IMG/VR virus record: IMGVR_UViG_3300043567_000641
Span: 1 to 42,570 of that record
Direction: 5' to 3' (one strand)
Source: a virus
Length of the DNA: 42,570 bases
This document shows, one piece after another, positions 32,260-38,302 of the stretch. The position numbers and the translations under genes were made by a program. Each line of letters opens with the position of its first letter. Position 1 is the stretch's first letter. Under the pieces are notes generated by a model that saw only the letters and a list, made by a program, of their open reading frames with translations, searched no databases and was not told where the DNA came from.

Positions 32260-32433
32260 ATGTTCCGCAGAAAGCCTCACAAAATGGTGTTTAGATCTGA
32301 TGTCACAGACAAGAAGCTATTTACTCTGAGGTACACAAAAAAAGAGTTCGCGCAGATCGAGTCCGCGGCTCAATCTGCTGGACTGACTGTTGAAGAGCTC
32401 GTCAAGTACGCGATAAAAAATCTAAAAGATTAG
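32260..32433 (+). CDS. Small ribbon-helix-helix-like protein
   Basis: A 57-aa ORF starting two bases after the primase-helicase stop: MFRRKPHKMVFRSDVTDKK, then LFTLRYTKKEFAQIESAAQSAG and LTVEELVKYAIKNLKD. A beta strand (LFTLRYT) followed by two helices separated by GLT is the layout of CopG/Arc-type ribbon-helix-helix DNA-binding proteins, and the N-terminus is basic. It may regulate the replication genes or the promoter just downstream. It is too short for many gene callers. Confidence 0.62.
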   Translation: MFRRKPHKMVFRSDVTDKKLFTLRYTKKEFAQIESAAQSAGLTVEELVKYAIKNLKD

Positions 32434-32448
32434 AAATGAATCACGGAG

Positions 32449-32477
32449 TTACATAGTGAGCGTGTATACTATATAAC
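32449..32477 (+). promoter_or_regulatory. Candidate sigma-70-like promoter
   Basis: TTACAT (32449-32454) and TATAAC (32472-32477) with a 17-base spacer. A TATACT at 32465-32470 is an alternative -10. Transcription would begin near 32484 and put the structured leader at the 5' end of the mRNA for the APS-kinase-like gene. Confidence 0.4.
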
Positions 32478-32487
32478 TAGAAGGTTT

Positions 32488-32565
32488 GACGTCTCGGGAG
32501 AGGGACGTCTAGGGCCGGTGAGTGGTGACTGAGACACGGCGTTATATGTCATTCACTCCCGGCCC
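32488..32565 (+). ncRNA. Structured 5' leader (two hairpins) before the APS-kinase-like gene
   Basis: Hairpin 1: GACGTC at 32488-32493 and 32504-32509 around a 10-base purine-rich loop. Hairpin 2 is long: GGGCCGG (32512-32518) pairs perfectly with CCGGCCC (32559-32565), continues through a bulged T as GAGTG/CACTC, and closes with TGAC (32526-32529)/GTCA (32548-32551) around an 18-base loop. Only 24 bases then separate it from ATG 32590, including a short ACCCTTTT. It could be a riboswitch-like leader, an attenuator or a terminator. No known class was recognised. Confidence 0.5.
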
Positions 32566-32589
32566 ACCCTTTTACATTGAAGTAGTTAT

Positions 32590-33345
32590 ATGATTATTGC
32601 AATTTTTGGTCTTCCAGGAGCGGGAAAAACAGCACTGGCAGAAGAGCTTGTAAGTCGTAGTGGAGCAATTCATCTCAACGCAGATGCCGTACGTGCAGAT
32701 CTTAGTAGCGACTTAGGCTTTGCAACTACAGACCGTCTAGAGCAAGCGCGTCGTCTTGGCGCAATTGCACGTCTAATTAGTTCTCAAGACAAGCTTTGCA
32801 TCGTTGACTTTGTGTGTCCAACGAAAGAAACTCGTAAGATGTTCGGCAAAGCTGATTTTACTTTCTGGGTAGATAGAATTGATGAAGGCCGCTATGAAGA
32901 TACAAACCGTATGTGGCAAGATCTTTCTATAGATGAATACGACTTAAAAATAAACAGAGGTCTTACTGTCAAACAAGAAGGTGATCTTTGCTTTGATTTA
33001 ATGAAGATACATTGTTGGAAAGCACCAACAACGTTGATGCTTGGTCGCTATCAGCCGTGGCACCCTGGACATCGGGCTTTGTATGAAGAAGCAAAAAAGC
33101 GCGGCAATCAAGTAGTCATCGGAGTGCGCGACACTGGTGGAATGTCTGAAAAAGATCCTTTTGAGTACAGCAAAGTTAAACAACTAATCTTAGAAGATAT
33201 TCCAGATGCTTTTGTCACGATGATGCCAAACATCACAAACATTGTTTACGGACGCGACGTTGGCTACAAGATTGAAAAAGTAGAACTCGGACAAGACATC
33301 GAGGCTATTTCAGCAACACAAAAGCGTGCTGAGATGGGCATCTAA
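32590..33345 (+). CDS. APS-kinase-like / nucleotidyltransferase fusion
   Basis: A 251-aa two-domain protein. Residues 1-145 are P-loop kinase (FGLPGAGKTALAEEL, G7-T14) and closely follow the APS-kinase pattern: HLNADAVRADLSSDLGFATTDRLEQARRLGAIARL, then IVDFVCPTKETR. Residues 146-251 are a HxGH-type nucleotidyltransferase: LMLGRYQPWHPGHRAL (H158-x2-H161) and the ISATQKR end motif (240-246), most like NMN/cytidylyl-transferase folds. APS kinase makes PAPS. Whether the second domain acts like ATP sulfurylase (same HxGH superfamily but normally much larger) or makes another nucleotide product is unclear. Could supply the sulfotransferase at 18572. Confidence 0.78.
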   Translation: MIIAIFGLPGAGKTALAEELVSRSGAIHLNADAVRADLSSDLGFATTDRLEQARRLGAIARLISSQDKLCIVDFVCPTKETRKMFGKADFTFWVDRIDEGRYEDTNRMWQDLSIDEYDLKINRGLTVKQEGDLCFDLMKIHCWKAPTTLMLGRYQPWHPGHRALYEEAKKRGNQVVIGVRDTGGMSEKDPFEYSKVKQLILEDIPDAFVTMMPNITNIVYGRDVGYKIEKVELGQDIEAISATQKRAEMGI

Positions 33346-34010
33346 ATATTTTTGTCCATGTAATACTTAACAGTTGACGAGTGCCACTTTTTATCAAACG
33401 CTGTTTTAACTCCATCAGCGTTTAGCTTTTTCGCAATGGCGTTGTACGACATTCCAAGTCTTCGATATTCTTTAATTTGTTCGTACAGTTTGTCGCTTAT
33501 TCGTTGCTTTGGTCCGAGGTCTACTCCCCATTTAAGGCCTTTTTCTCTGCGATCTTTGTGGACATCTTTTTGGCGTTCTGCGATGATCGCACGCTCCATT
33601 TCAGCAAGTGCACTCATGATTGTCACAACAAATCTTCCTTGGTATGTTGATGTGTCTAAATTGAGATCGAGCATGACAATGCGCCAGTCATTTTTACTAG
33701 CGCGATCGACAATGCTAAGAAAGTCTTGAGTTGATCTTGCAAGTCTGTCGATGCGTGTTACAAAGATAGCCGCAGCATCACCTTTGTCGAGACGCTCAAG
33801 CGCTTCACTAAGAATTGGCCGCCCTTTAATTGATTTGCCTGATCGACCTTCTTCACGAAGAAGCTCACACTCAGTGAAGCCTGCGTGCTCCGCCGCACGA
33901 CGCAGTTCGCGTTCTTGCGCGTCAAGAGACATTCCGTCGTTGACTTGCATTTGCGTAGACACTCTTGCGTAGAGAAGAGCGATTTCTTTACGTGCACTTT
34001 TCGCGCTCAT
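33342..34010 (-). CDS. Serine recombinase (resolvase/invertase type)
   Basis: A 222-aa recombinase. The catalytic domain has ALLYARVST (S18 nucleophile), DGMSLDAQERELRRAA, EEGRSGKSIKGRP, FVTRIDRLARSTQDF and SALAEMERAIIAERQ. The C-terminus is a short HTH (YEQIKEYRRLGMSYNAIAKKLNADGVKT). At this size it is a small resolvase/invertase-type enzyme rather than a large serine integrase, so it may resolve multimers, invert DNA or integrate the phage. No att-like or inverted repeats are evident next to it. It converges with the APS-kinase-like gene with a four-base overlap and shares base 34010 with the next oxygenase. Confidence 0.9.
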   Translation of the reverse strand: MSAKSARKEIALLYARVSTQMQVNDGMSLDAQERELRRAAEHAGFTECELLREEGRSGKSIKGRPILSEALERLDKGDAAAIFVTRIDRLARSTQDFLSIVDRASKNDWRIVMLDLNLDTSTYQGRFVVTIMSALAEMERAIIAERQKDVHKDRREKGLKWGVDLGPKQRISDKLYEQIKEYRRLGMSYNAIAKKLNADGVKTAFDKKWHSSTVKYYMDKNI

Positions 34011-34651
34011 TACTTAACTAGTTTCGGATTGTCAATGATGGGTCTGTTCCAGTAAACTGACCAGTCAGCGTTGGGATCGATGTTTGGAACAACAGGCGCT
34101 AAATTCATGCTTACGACTAGTCGCGGTTCATCAATGCTATGTCGGGCCGTCATGTGTGTTAGGTACGAATTAAACACGACAAGCTTTCCTTTTTCGGGTA
34201 TCACTGGCACATTTGTCTGCATGACTCCGCACCAGTTCGCAGAAAAAATAAGCTCAGCAGATCCTTGTGGTGCTTGTGGGTAGTACGCGACTGAATAGTA
34301 CTCTTCAGGATGGACGTGAGAATTTGAATGATGGCTATGCGCGATTACACTTTGATTTTTCACAAGCTTGACCGCCCACATGTCGTCAATTTTGTAGTCG
34401 CGAGTTGTCATTTGCTTGACAGTTTCAAGAATTGCAGATTCGAGCTTTGTTATCTCTGGTGTCACTGGCATGACGAGGTCCTCGTGCTGGACAAATCCTC
34501 TGCTTATCCAACCGTATTCTGGTGACTCTTGCTTGATCCCAACAGCATACAGCTCGATGTCTGATGCAACCTGGTCGTGATCAATGTCGTCTAGTTGTGT
34601 CACGTGGACGACCTGTGACACGATAGAAACGCTGTCGATTCGTCTATTCAT
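34010..34651 (-). CDS. 2OG/Fe(II) oxygenase (TIGR02466-like)
   Basis: A 213-aa protein of a different 2OG subfamily from copies 1-11. The core is AHSHHSNSHVHPEEYYSVAYY (metal His around 109-114), then EKGKLVVFNSYLTHMTARH with H166, and EPRLVVSMNLAP with R177. It matches the putative phage 2OG oxygenase family TIGR02466 in motif order. The exact first metal ligand is ambiguous because several His residues cluster. It overlaps the next oxygenase by eight bases, so they form a pair, downstream of a strong AAGGAG site at the first gene. Confidence 0.78.
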   Translation of the reverse strand: MNRRIDSVSIVSQVVHVTQLDDIDHDQVASDIELYAVGIKQESPEYGWISRGFVQHEDLVMPVTPEITKLESAILETVKQMTTRDYKIDDMWAVKLVKNQSVIAHSHHSNSHVHPEEYYSVAYYPQAPQGSAELIFSANWCGVMQTNVPVIPEKGKLVVFNSYLTHMTARHSIDEPRLVVSMNLAPVVPNIDPNADWSVYWNRPIIDNPKLVK

Positions 34652-35321
34652 AGTAGAACGTGCCTTTGTCTAGCGCAGTAGGCGGTACATCTTTGCACCA
34701 CACGTTAACTACGAGTACTTGTCTAATTCCAGCCTTTGCTGGGGTGGTTGCGTGCATGACATGGCCAGAGTCGAAGATGACTAAGCGGTTTCCTTTATAC
34801 GCTATTCTTTCTCTGTCTTCCACTGTTCCTTTTGCATTGTCGATGTTTTCTCGTTCGAGAGCTTTGTGGGCACCGTCGATAAGAGGCGGGACCACTGTGT
34901 GCAGCTCGATAAACCCACCTTGCAAGTTGTCAATTCCATAGAGTACGCACCCTGTGCGTGGTCCTTGAAATGTCTTACTTTCTTCATACATAAAAGTATC
35001 TTCGTCAACGTGAAGATCGAGGTACTGACCAGGCAAAAATGTTCTTGTCCAGTACTCAAAGCCAAGAATGTCTTCTTGCCTAGCTGGCAAGTTGCTTTCC
35101 CAAATTGTCTGAATGATTCGTTTCTTAAGAGTGTTCGCCGGGCTTATCCACCAGCCGTCCCAGAACATGTATGGTGCGTAGCAGGTCGATTGTTCATAAT
35201 GGTACGAGTTGAGCTCAGTCGCGATCCTCTCTTCACTTCCCATACTTTGCGGGAAGAAGGTCGCATCTGTGAGCATTTCACCGTACAGGTCGTCGTTTAA
35301 GAAATTATCTATTACGATCAT
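34644..35321 (-). CDS. 2OG/Fe(II) oxygenase, divergent
   Basis: A 225-aa protein with a P4H-like layout: MIVIDNFLNDDLYGEML, H104-x-D106 (LHVDED), GGFIELHTVVPP in the YLNDDYEGGE position, H190 (VMHATT) and R200 (GIRQVLVVNVW), ten residues apart as in copies 1-8. GHVMH offers a second candidate distal His (H187). AAGGAG precedes ATG 35321. The pair 34010/34644 lies away from the main block and may have a separate target. Confidence 0.8.
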   Translation of the reverse strand: MIVIDNFLNDDLYGEMLTDATFFPQSMGSEERIATELNSYHYEQSTCYAPYMFWDGWWISPANTLKKRIIQTIWESNLPARQEDILGFEYWTRTFLPGQYLDLHVDEDTFMYEESKTFQGPRTGCVLYGIDNLQGGFIELHTVVPPLIDGAHKALERENIDNAKGTVEDRERIAYKGNRLVIFDSGHVMHATTPAKAGIRQVLVVNVWCKDVPPTALDKGTFYYE

Positions 35322-35387
35322 AAAGATCTCCTTATGGCTAACACTATCGAGCTAAGTCCTTTGCGAGCAAAAGGTTTGGCCCTCCAA

Positions 35388-35407
35388 TGTACGATTTAGA
35401 TCGTACA
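35388..35407. promoter_or_regulatory. Perfect palindromic operator-like site
   Basis: TGTACGAT (35388-35395) and ATCGTACA (35400-35407) are exact inverted repeats with a 4-base spacer. It lies in the 276-base gap between the oxygenase pair (minus) and the lysis genes (plus), 67 bases from ATG 35321, where a dimeric repressor would control one or both directions. The gap holds no gene. Confidence 0.55.
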
Positions 35408-35432
35408 CCCTTAATGTTAAGTATGTACAGCA

Positions 35433-35497
35433 GAAACCCTTGCTATGTAAGGCTTTGACATTTTTTATACTTTATTTCCTTGGAAACAAAGGGTTTC
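35433..35497. repeat. Inverted repeat in the divergent gap
   Basis: GAAACCCTT (35433-35441) and AAGGGTTTC (35489-35497) are exact inverted repeats about 47 bases apart, flanking a TTGACA (35455-35460) and AT-rich sequence. They could form a long hairpin or paired binding sites upstream of the lysis genes. No classic -10 lies 17 bases after the TTGACA. Confidence 0.4.
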
Positions 35498-35597
35498 ATT
35501 GGTTTTTTGCTGTCAAATGTTCTTTTTATAGAGCTAACTGGTTATAGTTAACTCTACAGCCAACCGGAGAAGGCAACCAACCGAGGAGACTGAAAAC

Positions 35598-36368
35598 ATG
35601 AAACTCACAAGAGCAGTGCTGTTATCTACTTTGGTAGCAGCAGGACTTCTAGGAACTGATGTATCAGTTTCATACGGAACTCAATCACCAACTGGACGTG
35701 TTCCAAAGGAGCCTCCTAGTACCACTTTGGTGGTACATGGCGCAACTTCCCTTTCCGTAACGACGACAACTTTAGCCGAAGTAACCACTGCATCAGCGGC
35801 CACAAACACAGAACGTGTTTTAACCGCGAAATACATGTACAACGAGCGTAGCCCTCGCGTGCGCAAATTACAGAGAACTATTGGAACAGCTATAGTCGAT
35901 GGGCACTACGGCCCTAAGACACGCTCTAAGCATATCGCTAAGCTAAAGGCTATGGGGTTGTCAAGAGCAAACGTTCCTAGCAACAAGCCAGTTCCTACGT
36001 ACAACATTTCTTACAGTCCAGAGCGAAGATGCCCTGCGTTTGAGCAGTCGTTCGACCAACACGGGCTTCACCCTGTGGACGTCTTTTCATACATCGCATG
36101 GCGCGAGTCTCGCTGTAACCCCCAGGCAGTCAACGCCATCTGGAAGAACGGCAAGATCGTATGGACATTGAATAACGATGGATCATATGACTCTGGACTA
36201 CTACAAATCAACTCATCATGGAAGACCATCACCGCTCAGGTGTGTGGATCTGAGTTTGGCGACCTAACAGTTTTGAGAAATCTCGACTGCAATCTCAAAG
36301 TTGCTAAACACATTATGGAAAACTCTTCTGGCAAGCTCGCTAACTGGCGAGTCTACAGAACAAACTAG
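35598..36368 (+). CDS. Secreted lytic transglycosylase/lysozyme-like endolysin
   Basis: A 256-aa protein with a signal peptide (MKLTRAVLLSTLVAAGLLGTDVSVS), a Ser/Thr-rich linker, a peptidoglycan-binding-like segment (RSPRVRKLQRTIGTAIVDGHYGPKT, about 84-108) and a C-terminal SLT/lysozyme domain: YIAWRESRCNPQAVN with catalytic E170 and YDSGLLQINSSW. It would cut the glycan backbone of peptidoglycan. GAGGAG lies before the ATG. Cysteines in the catalytic domain suggest a disulfide-stabilised extracellular enzyme. Signal-peptide endolysins can be exported by the host Sec system. Confidence 0.85.
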   Translation: MKLTRAVLLSTLVAAGLLGTDVSVSYGTQSPTGRVPKEPPSTTLVVHGATSLSVTTTTLAEVTTASAATNTERVLTAKYMYNERSPRVRKLQRTIGTAIVDGHYGPKTRSKHIAKLKAMGLSRANVPSNKPVPTYNISYSPERRCPAFEQSFDQHGLHPVDVFSYIAWRESRCNPQAVNAIWKNGKIVWTLNNDGSYDSGLLQINSSWKTITAQVCGSEFGDLTVLRNLDCNLKVAKHIMENSSGKLANWRVYRTN

Positions 36369-36377
36369 GAGGATCTT

Positions 36378-36428
36378 ATGAAGACCACTACTATTACCAT
36401 GTCCGCCTATCAAGGTGGAGTATCTTGA
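36378..36428 (+). CDS. 16-residue leader-type ORF with a strong ribosome-binding site
   Basis: ATG 36378 follows a textbook AGGAGG at 36367-36372 and encodes MKTTTITMSAYQGGVS, ending at TGA 36426-36428, which overlaps the TTG start of the next gene (TTGA). Such an ORF may exist only to deliver ribosomes to the weak TTG start, setting the ratio of the two muralytic enzymes. Its product has no recognisable function. Confidence 0.4.
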   Translation: MKTTTITMSAYQGGVS

Positions 36429-37015
36429 GGACTCTGCTCACCTTTATGGTGAGCGGAATAATGACAATCGCGGGAGTGATTGGCGTTACAAAACAAAACA
36501 CAGAAGCAAGACCTGAAGTTAGGCGCGACACTATCACTGTTGACTATTCAGCTAAACTTCAAATTATGGATCCAGTGCCGGACATTTTTGACGAGCTAAT
36601 CGGCAAAAAGATCCCGAGCTTTACTTACATGCTGTATGTTGCAACATGTGAGACAGAGCAAAACTGGCAGAATAGCGGACAATACGCTGGTGGCTTTGGC
36701 TTTATGCATAAGTCAAACAAGGTTCATAAGGACTACGCTGCTGTGCAGTCGACGTGGCTGCATTGGGGCGGTGCTGAGTTTGCAAAGATACCACAGCGCG
36801 CGACGTCCAAGGAACAAGCACTTGTTTGGATAAGAACATACGCAACGGGCTGGACAAGACCTAACGGAGTTTTTAAGCCGCCAGTGCGTGGAGTTCCGCG
36901 TAGTAACTGTCACGACGACCTCAAGGTTGGTTGGCATGTGTATGACGGTGCTGAATGGCCCGTGCCTGACACTTGGGTAAAAGGCGATCCTCAGATCAAG
37001 CCTTGGAATAAGTAA
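36425..37015 (+). CDS. Secreted Rpf-like (resuscitation-promoting-factor fold) muralytic enzyme
   Basis: A 196-aa protein with an N-terminal signal or anchor (MRTLLTFMVSGIMTIAGVIGV). Its domain resembles the actinobacterial Rpf/transglycosylase family: YVATCETEQNWQ with the catalytic-type Glu after Cys (C75, E76), a GGFGFMHKS segment, STWLHWGGAEFA, and ATSKEQALVWIRTYA. Rpfs cleave peptidoglycan and are typical of actinobacteria. The TTG start has GGTGGAG upstream and overlaps a 16-codon ORF. The Pro/Trp-rich C-terminus is not part of the usual fold. The two muralytic genes end at a strong terminator. Confidence 0.78.
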   Translation: MRTLLTFMVSGIMTIAGVIGVTKQNTEARPEVRRDTITVDYSAKLQIMDPVPDIFDELIGKKIPSFTYMLYVATCETEQNWQNSGQYAGGFGFMHKSNKVHKDYAAVQSTWLHWGGAEFAKIPQRATSKEQALVWIRTYATGWTRPNGVFKPPVRGVPRSNCHDDLKVGWHVYDGAEWPVPDTWVKGDPQIKPWNK

Positions 37016-37035
37016 CTAACCTTAGAAAGGAGAAA

Positions 37036-37062
37036 ACCCGCCGTCACCTCCGAGCGGCGGGT
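37036..37062. terminator. Bidirectional intrinsic terminator
   Basis: ACCCGCCG (37036-37043) and CGGCGGGT (37055-37062) form a GC-rich stem with an 11-base loop. On plus it is followed by GTTTCCCCC; on minus by TTTTCTCC. An outer ACCTTAG/CTAAGGT pair (37019-37025 and 37071-37077) extends it. It lies between converging genes that end at 37015 and 37175 and serves both. Confidence 0.85.
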
Positions 37063-37112
37063 GTTTCCCCCTAAGGTAGCGCTTAGATCTGCTACACTGT
37101 GAATTGAACTTT

Positions 37113-37151
37113 TCCGCCGCAGTTATTTCCTTTCAGACCTGCGTTGGCGGA
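37113..37151. other. Bulged hairpin in a convergent gap
   Basis: TCCGCC (37113-37118) pairs with GGCGGA (37146-37151), and GCAG (37119-37122) with CTGC (37139-37142) past a GTT bulge. It follows the minus-strand gene stop by 24 bases. There is no T-run, so a processing or 3'-end-stabilising structure is more likely than a second terminator. The remainder of 37016-37174 has no gene I can support. Confidence 0.4.
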
Positions 37152-37174
37152 GATGGCCAATGTTTCGTGCGTCG

Positions 37175-37393
37175 TTAGTCTTTCGACTTGTCGCGGTTCA
37201 TTAACGCCTCATGACGTTTCTTTTTTGAACCTGCTGGTTTGAGATCGTGTGTACGGAGTGGGTGGCCGAATGGAAGTAGCTGACGCTTTTTACCTGAGCG
37301 AGTACCAGTTACTGATTCTGCTTGCCCTGTCAGTGGGTTGATGCGCGTGCGATCGCCGGAGCGAACACCACTTCCTTTTTTCTTCTTAGCCAT
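37175..37393 (-). CDS. Small basic hypothetical protein
   Basis: A 72-aa very Lys/Arg-rich protein (MAKKKKGSGVRSGDRTRINPLTGQ… RSGKKRQLLPFGHPLRTHDL… KKKRHEAL). There is no motif; the composition suggests nucleic-acid binding or a disordered tail. The start shares base 37393 with the holin-like stop, so it is the last gene of the minus-strand lysis group. Confidence 0.58.
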   Translation of the reverse strand: MAKKKKGSGVRSGDRTRINPLTGQAESVTGTRSGKKRQLLPFGHPLRTHDLKPAGSKKKRHEALMNRDKSKD

Positions 37394-37662
37394 TAGCTCG
37401 CCCTCTCTTTGCGATTCAATCGACCCGTTACGTGATCGTTGATGTGTTGGTCTAACTTTTCTTCAGTACGAACTGCAGTGTCTTCGACGCGATCGATCGA
37501 AGCGCCGAGACTCTTGCCCAGCTGTTCGATTTTGTCAACTACAAAGTTGTGATCCGCTTTGTTGTCTTCCCACCGCTTGTTGCCAGCACGACGTCCACCT
37601 TCAATCATTGCGACAAGCACGAGAGCAAGCGCGCCGATTCCAGCAACAGCAATTTCAACCAC
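37393..37662 (-). CDS. Holin-like membrane protein
   Basis: An 89-aa protein with one N-terminal membrane helix (residues about 3-20: EIAVAGIGALALVLVAMI), then a charged, coiled-coil-like tail (FVVDKIEQLGKSLGASIDRVEDTAVRTEEKL). This resembles the short single-helix DUF2746-type holins of actinophages. A holin forms lesions that release endolysin across the membrane. It starts two bases after the endolysin stop, the expected pairing. Another membrane-anchored role is possible. Confidence 0.65.
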   Translation of the reverse strand: MVEIAVAGIGALALVLVAMIEGGRRAGNKRWEDNKADHNFVVDKIEQLGKSLGASIDRVEDTAVRTEEKLDQHINDHVTGRLNRKERAS

Positions 37663-37664
37663 GG

Positions 37665-38195
37665 CTATGCGCCAGGCTTAGGAAGGGCGCGCCAAGCTGC
37701 TTCAAACTTTGCAGCGTCGTTAGCCATTTCTTGGTCAAGCTCAAGGTGAATCCACATGCCGCCTTGTGAGCCAGCGTTATCCTTAGCGTCGTAAACCTTG
37801 ACACCCTTAGCGCCTTCACCGCGTGAGCAGCGGAAGCCGCGTCCCCAGCCTGGGCTCTTGTCTGTCACATTAGCATCGAACGCATAGTCGTGGATCTCGA
37901 CAATGCCGAGCTCCTTCGAGTACTTAAGGAACCAGTCCCACATCTCTACGCCTGTTGCGCGCTTTGCGTACCCGACGTCACAAGCTGCGCCAGTTGCATG
38001 AACACTGAGGAACTTATCCATACCTGGATCAGACGCTTTCTTACCGGCGGTTTGTGAGTTGCGCATCAGACGATTTGCGTAGATTCCTAGATTCTTAGTC
38101 TTCCAGCGCTTGCCGCAGAGCTCAACGAGCTTTTCTGTTCCGGCTCCAGCTTTCTTGCCGTCAAAGGCGGGGTAGTAAGGGTACTTTCTTGGCAT
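37665..38195 (-). CDS. M15-like D-Ala-D-Ala peptidase endolysin
   Basis: A 176-aa protein with the VanY/M15 zinc-peptidase signature SVHATGAACD (S64, H66, G69, D73) and a distal MWIHLELD with H150, giving the H-D-H zinc site. Trp- and Gly-rich stretches (PGWGRGFRCSRG) line the fold. It would cleave peptide stems of peptidoglycan, complementing the two glycan-cutting enzymes encoded on the other strand. It lacks a signal peptide, so it relies on the adjacent holin-like protein. An AGGAGAT site precedes ATG 38195. Confidence 0.82.
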   Translation of the reverse strand: MPRKYPYYPAFDGKKAGAGTEKLVELCGKRWKTKNLGIYANRLMRNSQTAGKKASDPGMDKFLSVHATGAACDVGYAKRATGVEMWDWFLKYSKELGIVEIHDYAFDANVTDKSPGWGRGFRCSRGEGAKGVKVYDAKDNAGSQGGMWIHLELDQEMANDAAKFEAAWRALPKPGA

Positions 38196-38290
38196 TTCAA
38201 TTATCTCCTGGACTATGAAATCAGCGGATAGCTACAATTATAGCTCAGCTTTAAGAATGCCATTTTCCGCCGTAACTAAGGTTCTGCAGG

Positions 38291-38302
38291 TAGAATGGCT
38301 GT
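38291..38302 (+). promoter_or_regulatory. Leaderless-type -10 box abutting the start codon
   Basis: TAGAAT at 38291-38296, then GGCTGT, then ATG 38303. The spacing puts the transcription start at the ATG. The same arrangement (TAAAAT, GGCTAT, ATG) occurs at 40018-40029. No ribosome-binding site or -35 box is visible. Confidence 0.5.

Noticed and set aside
32512-32567. tRNA-like element: 7-base GC stem followed by an ACC end
   Set aside because: Only about 54 bases, with no anticodon or T-arm; one long bulged hairpin explains it better.
33342-34010. Large serine integrase with attP nearby
   Set aside because: The protein is only 222 aa with a short HTH and lacks the large C-terminal domains; no att-like core was found beside it.
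37085-37153. Possible 22-aa TTG-initiated minus ORF ending KVQFTV
   Set aside because: Too short, weak start, and the sequence is explained by a hairpin; no supporting evidence.
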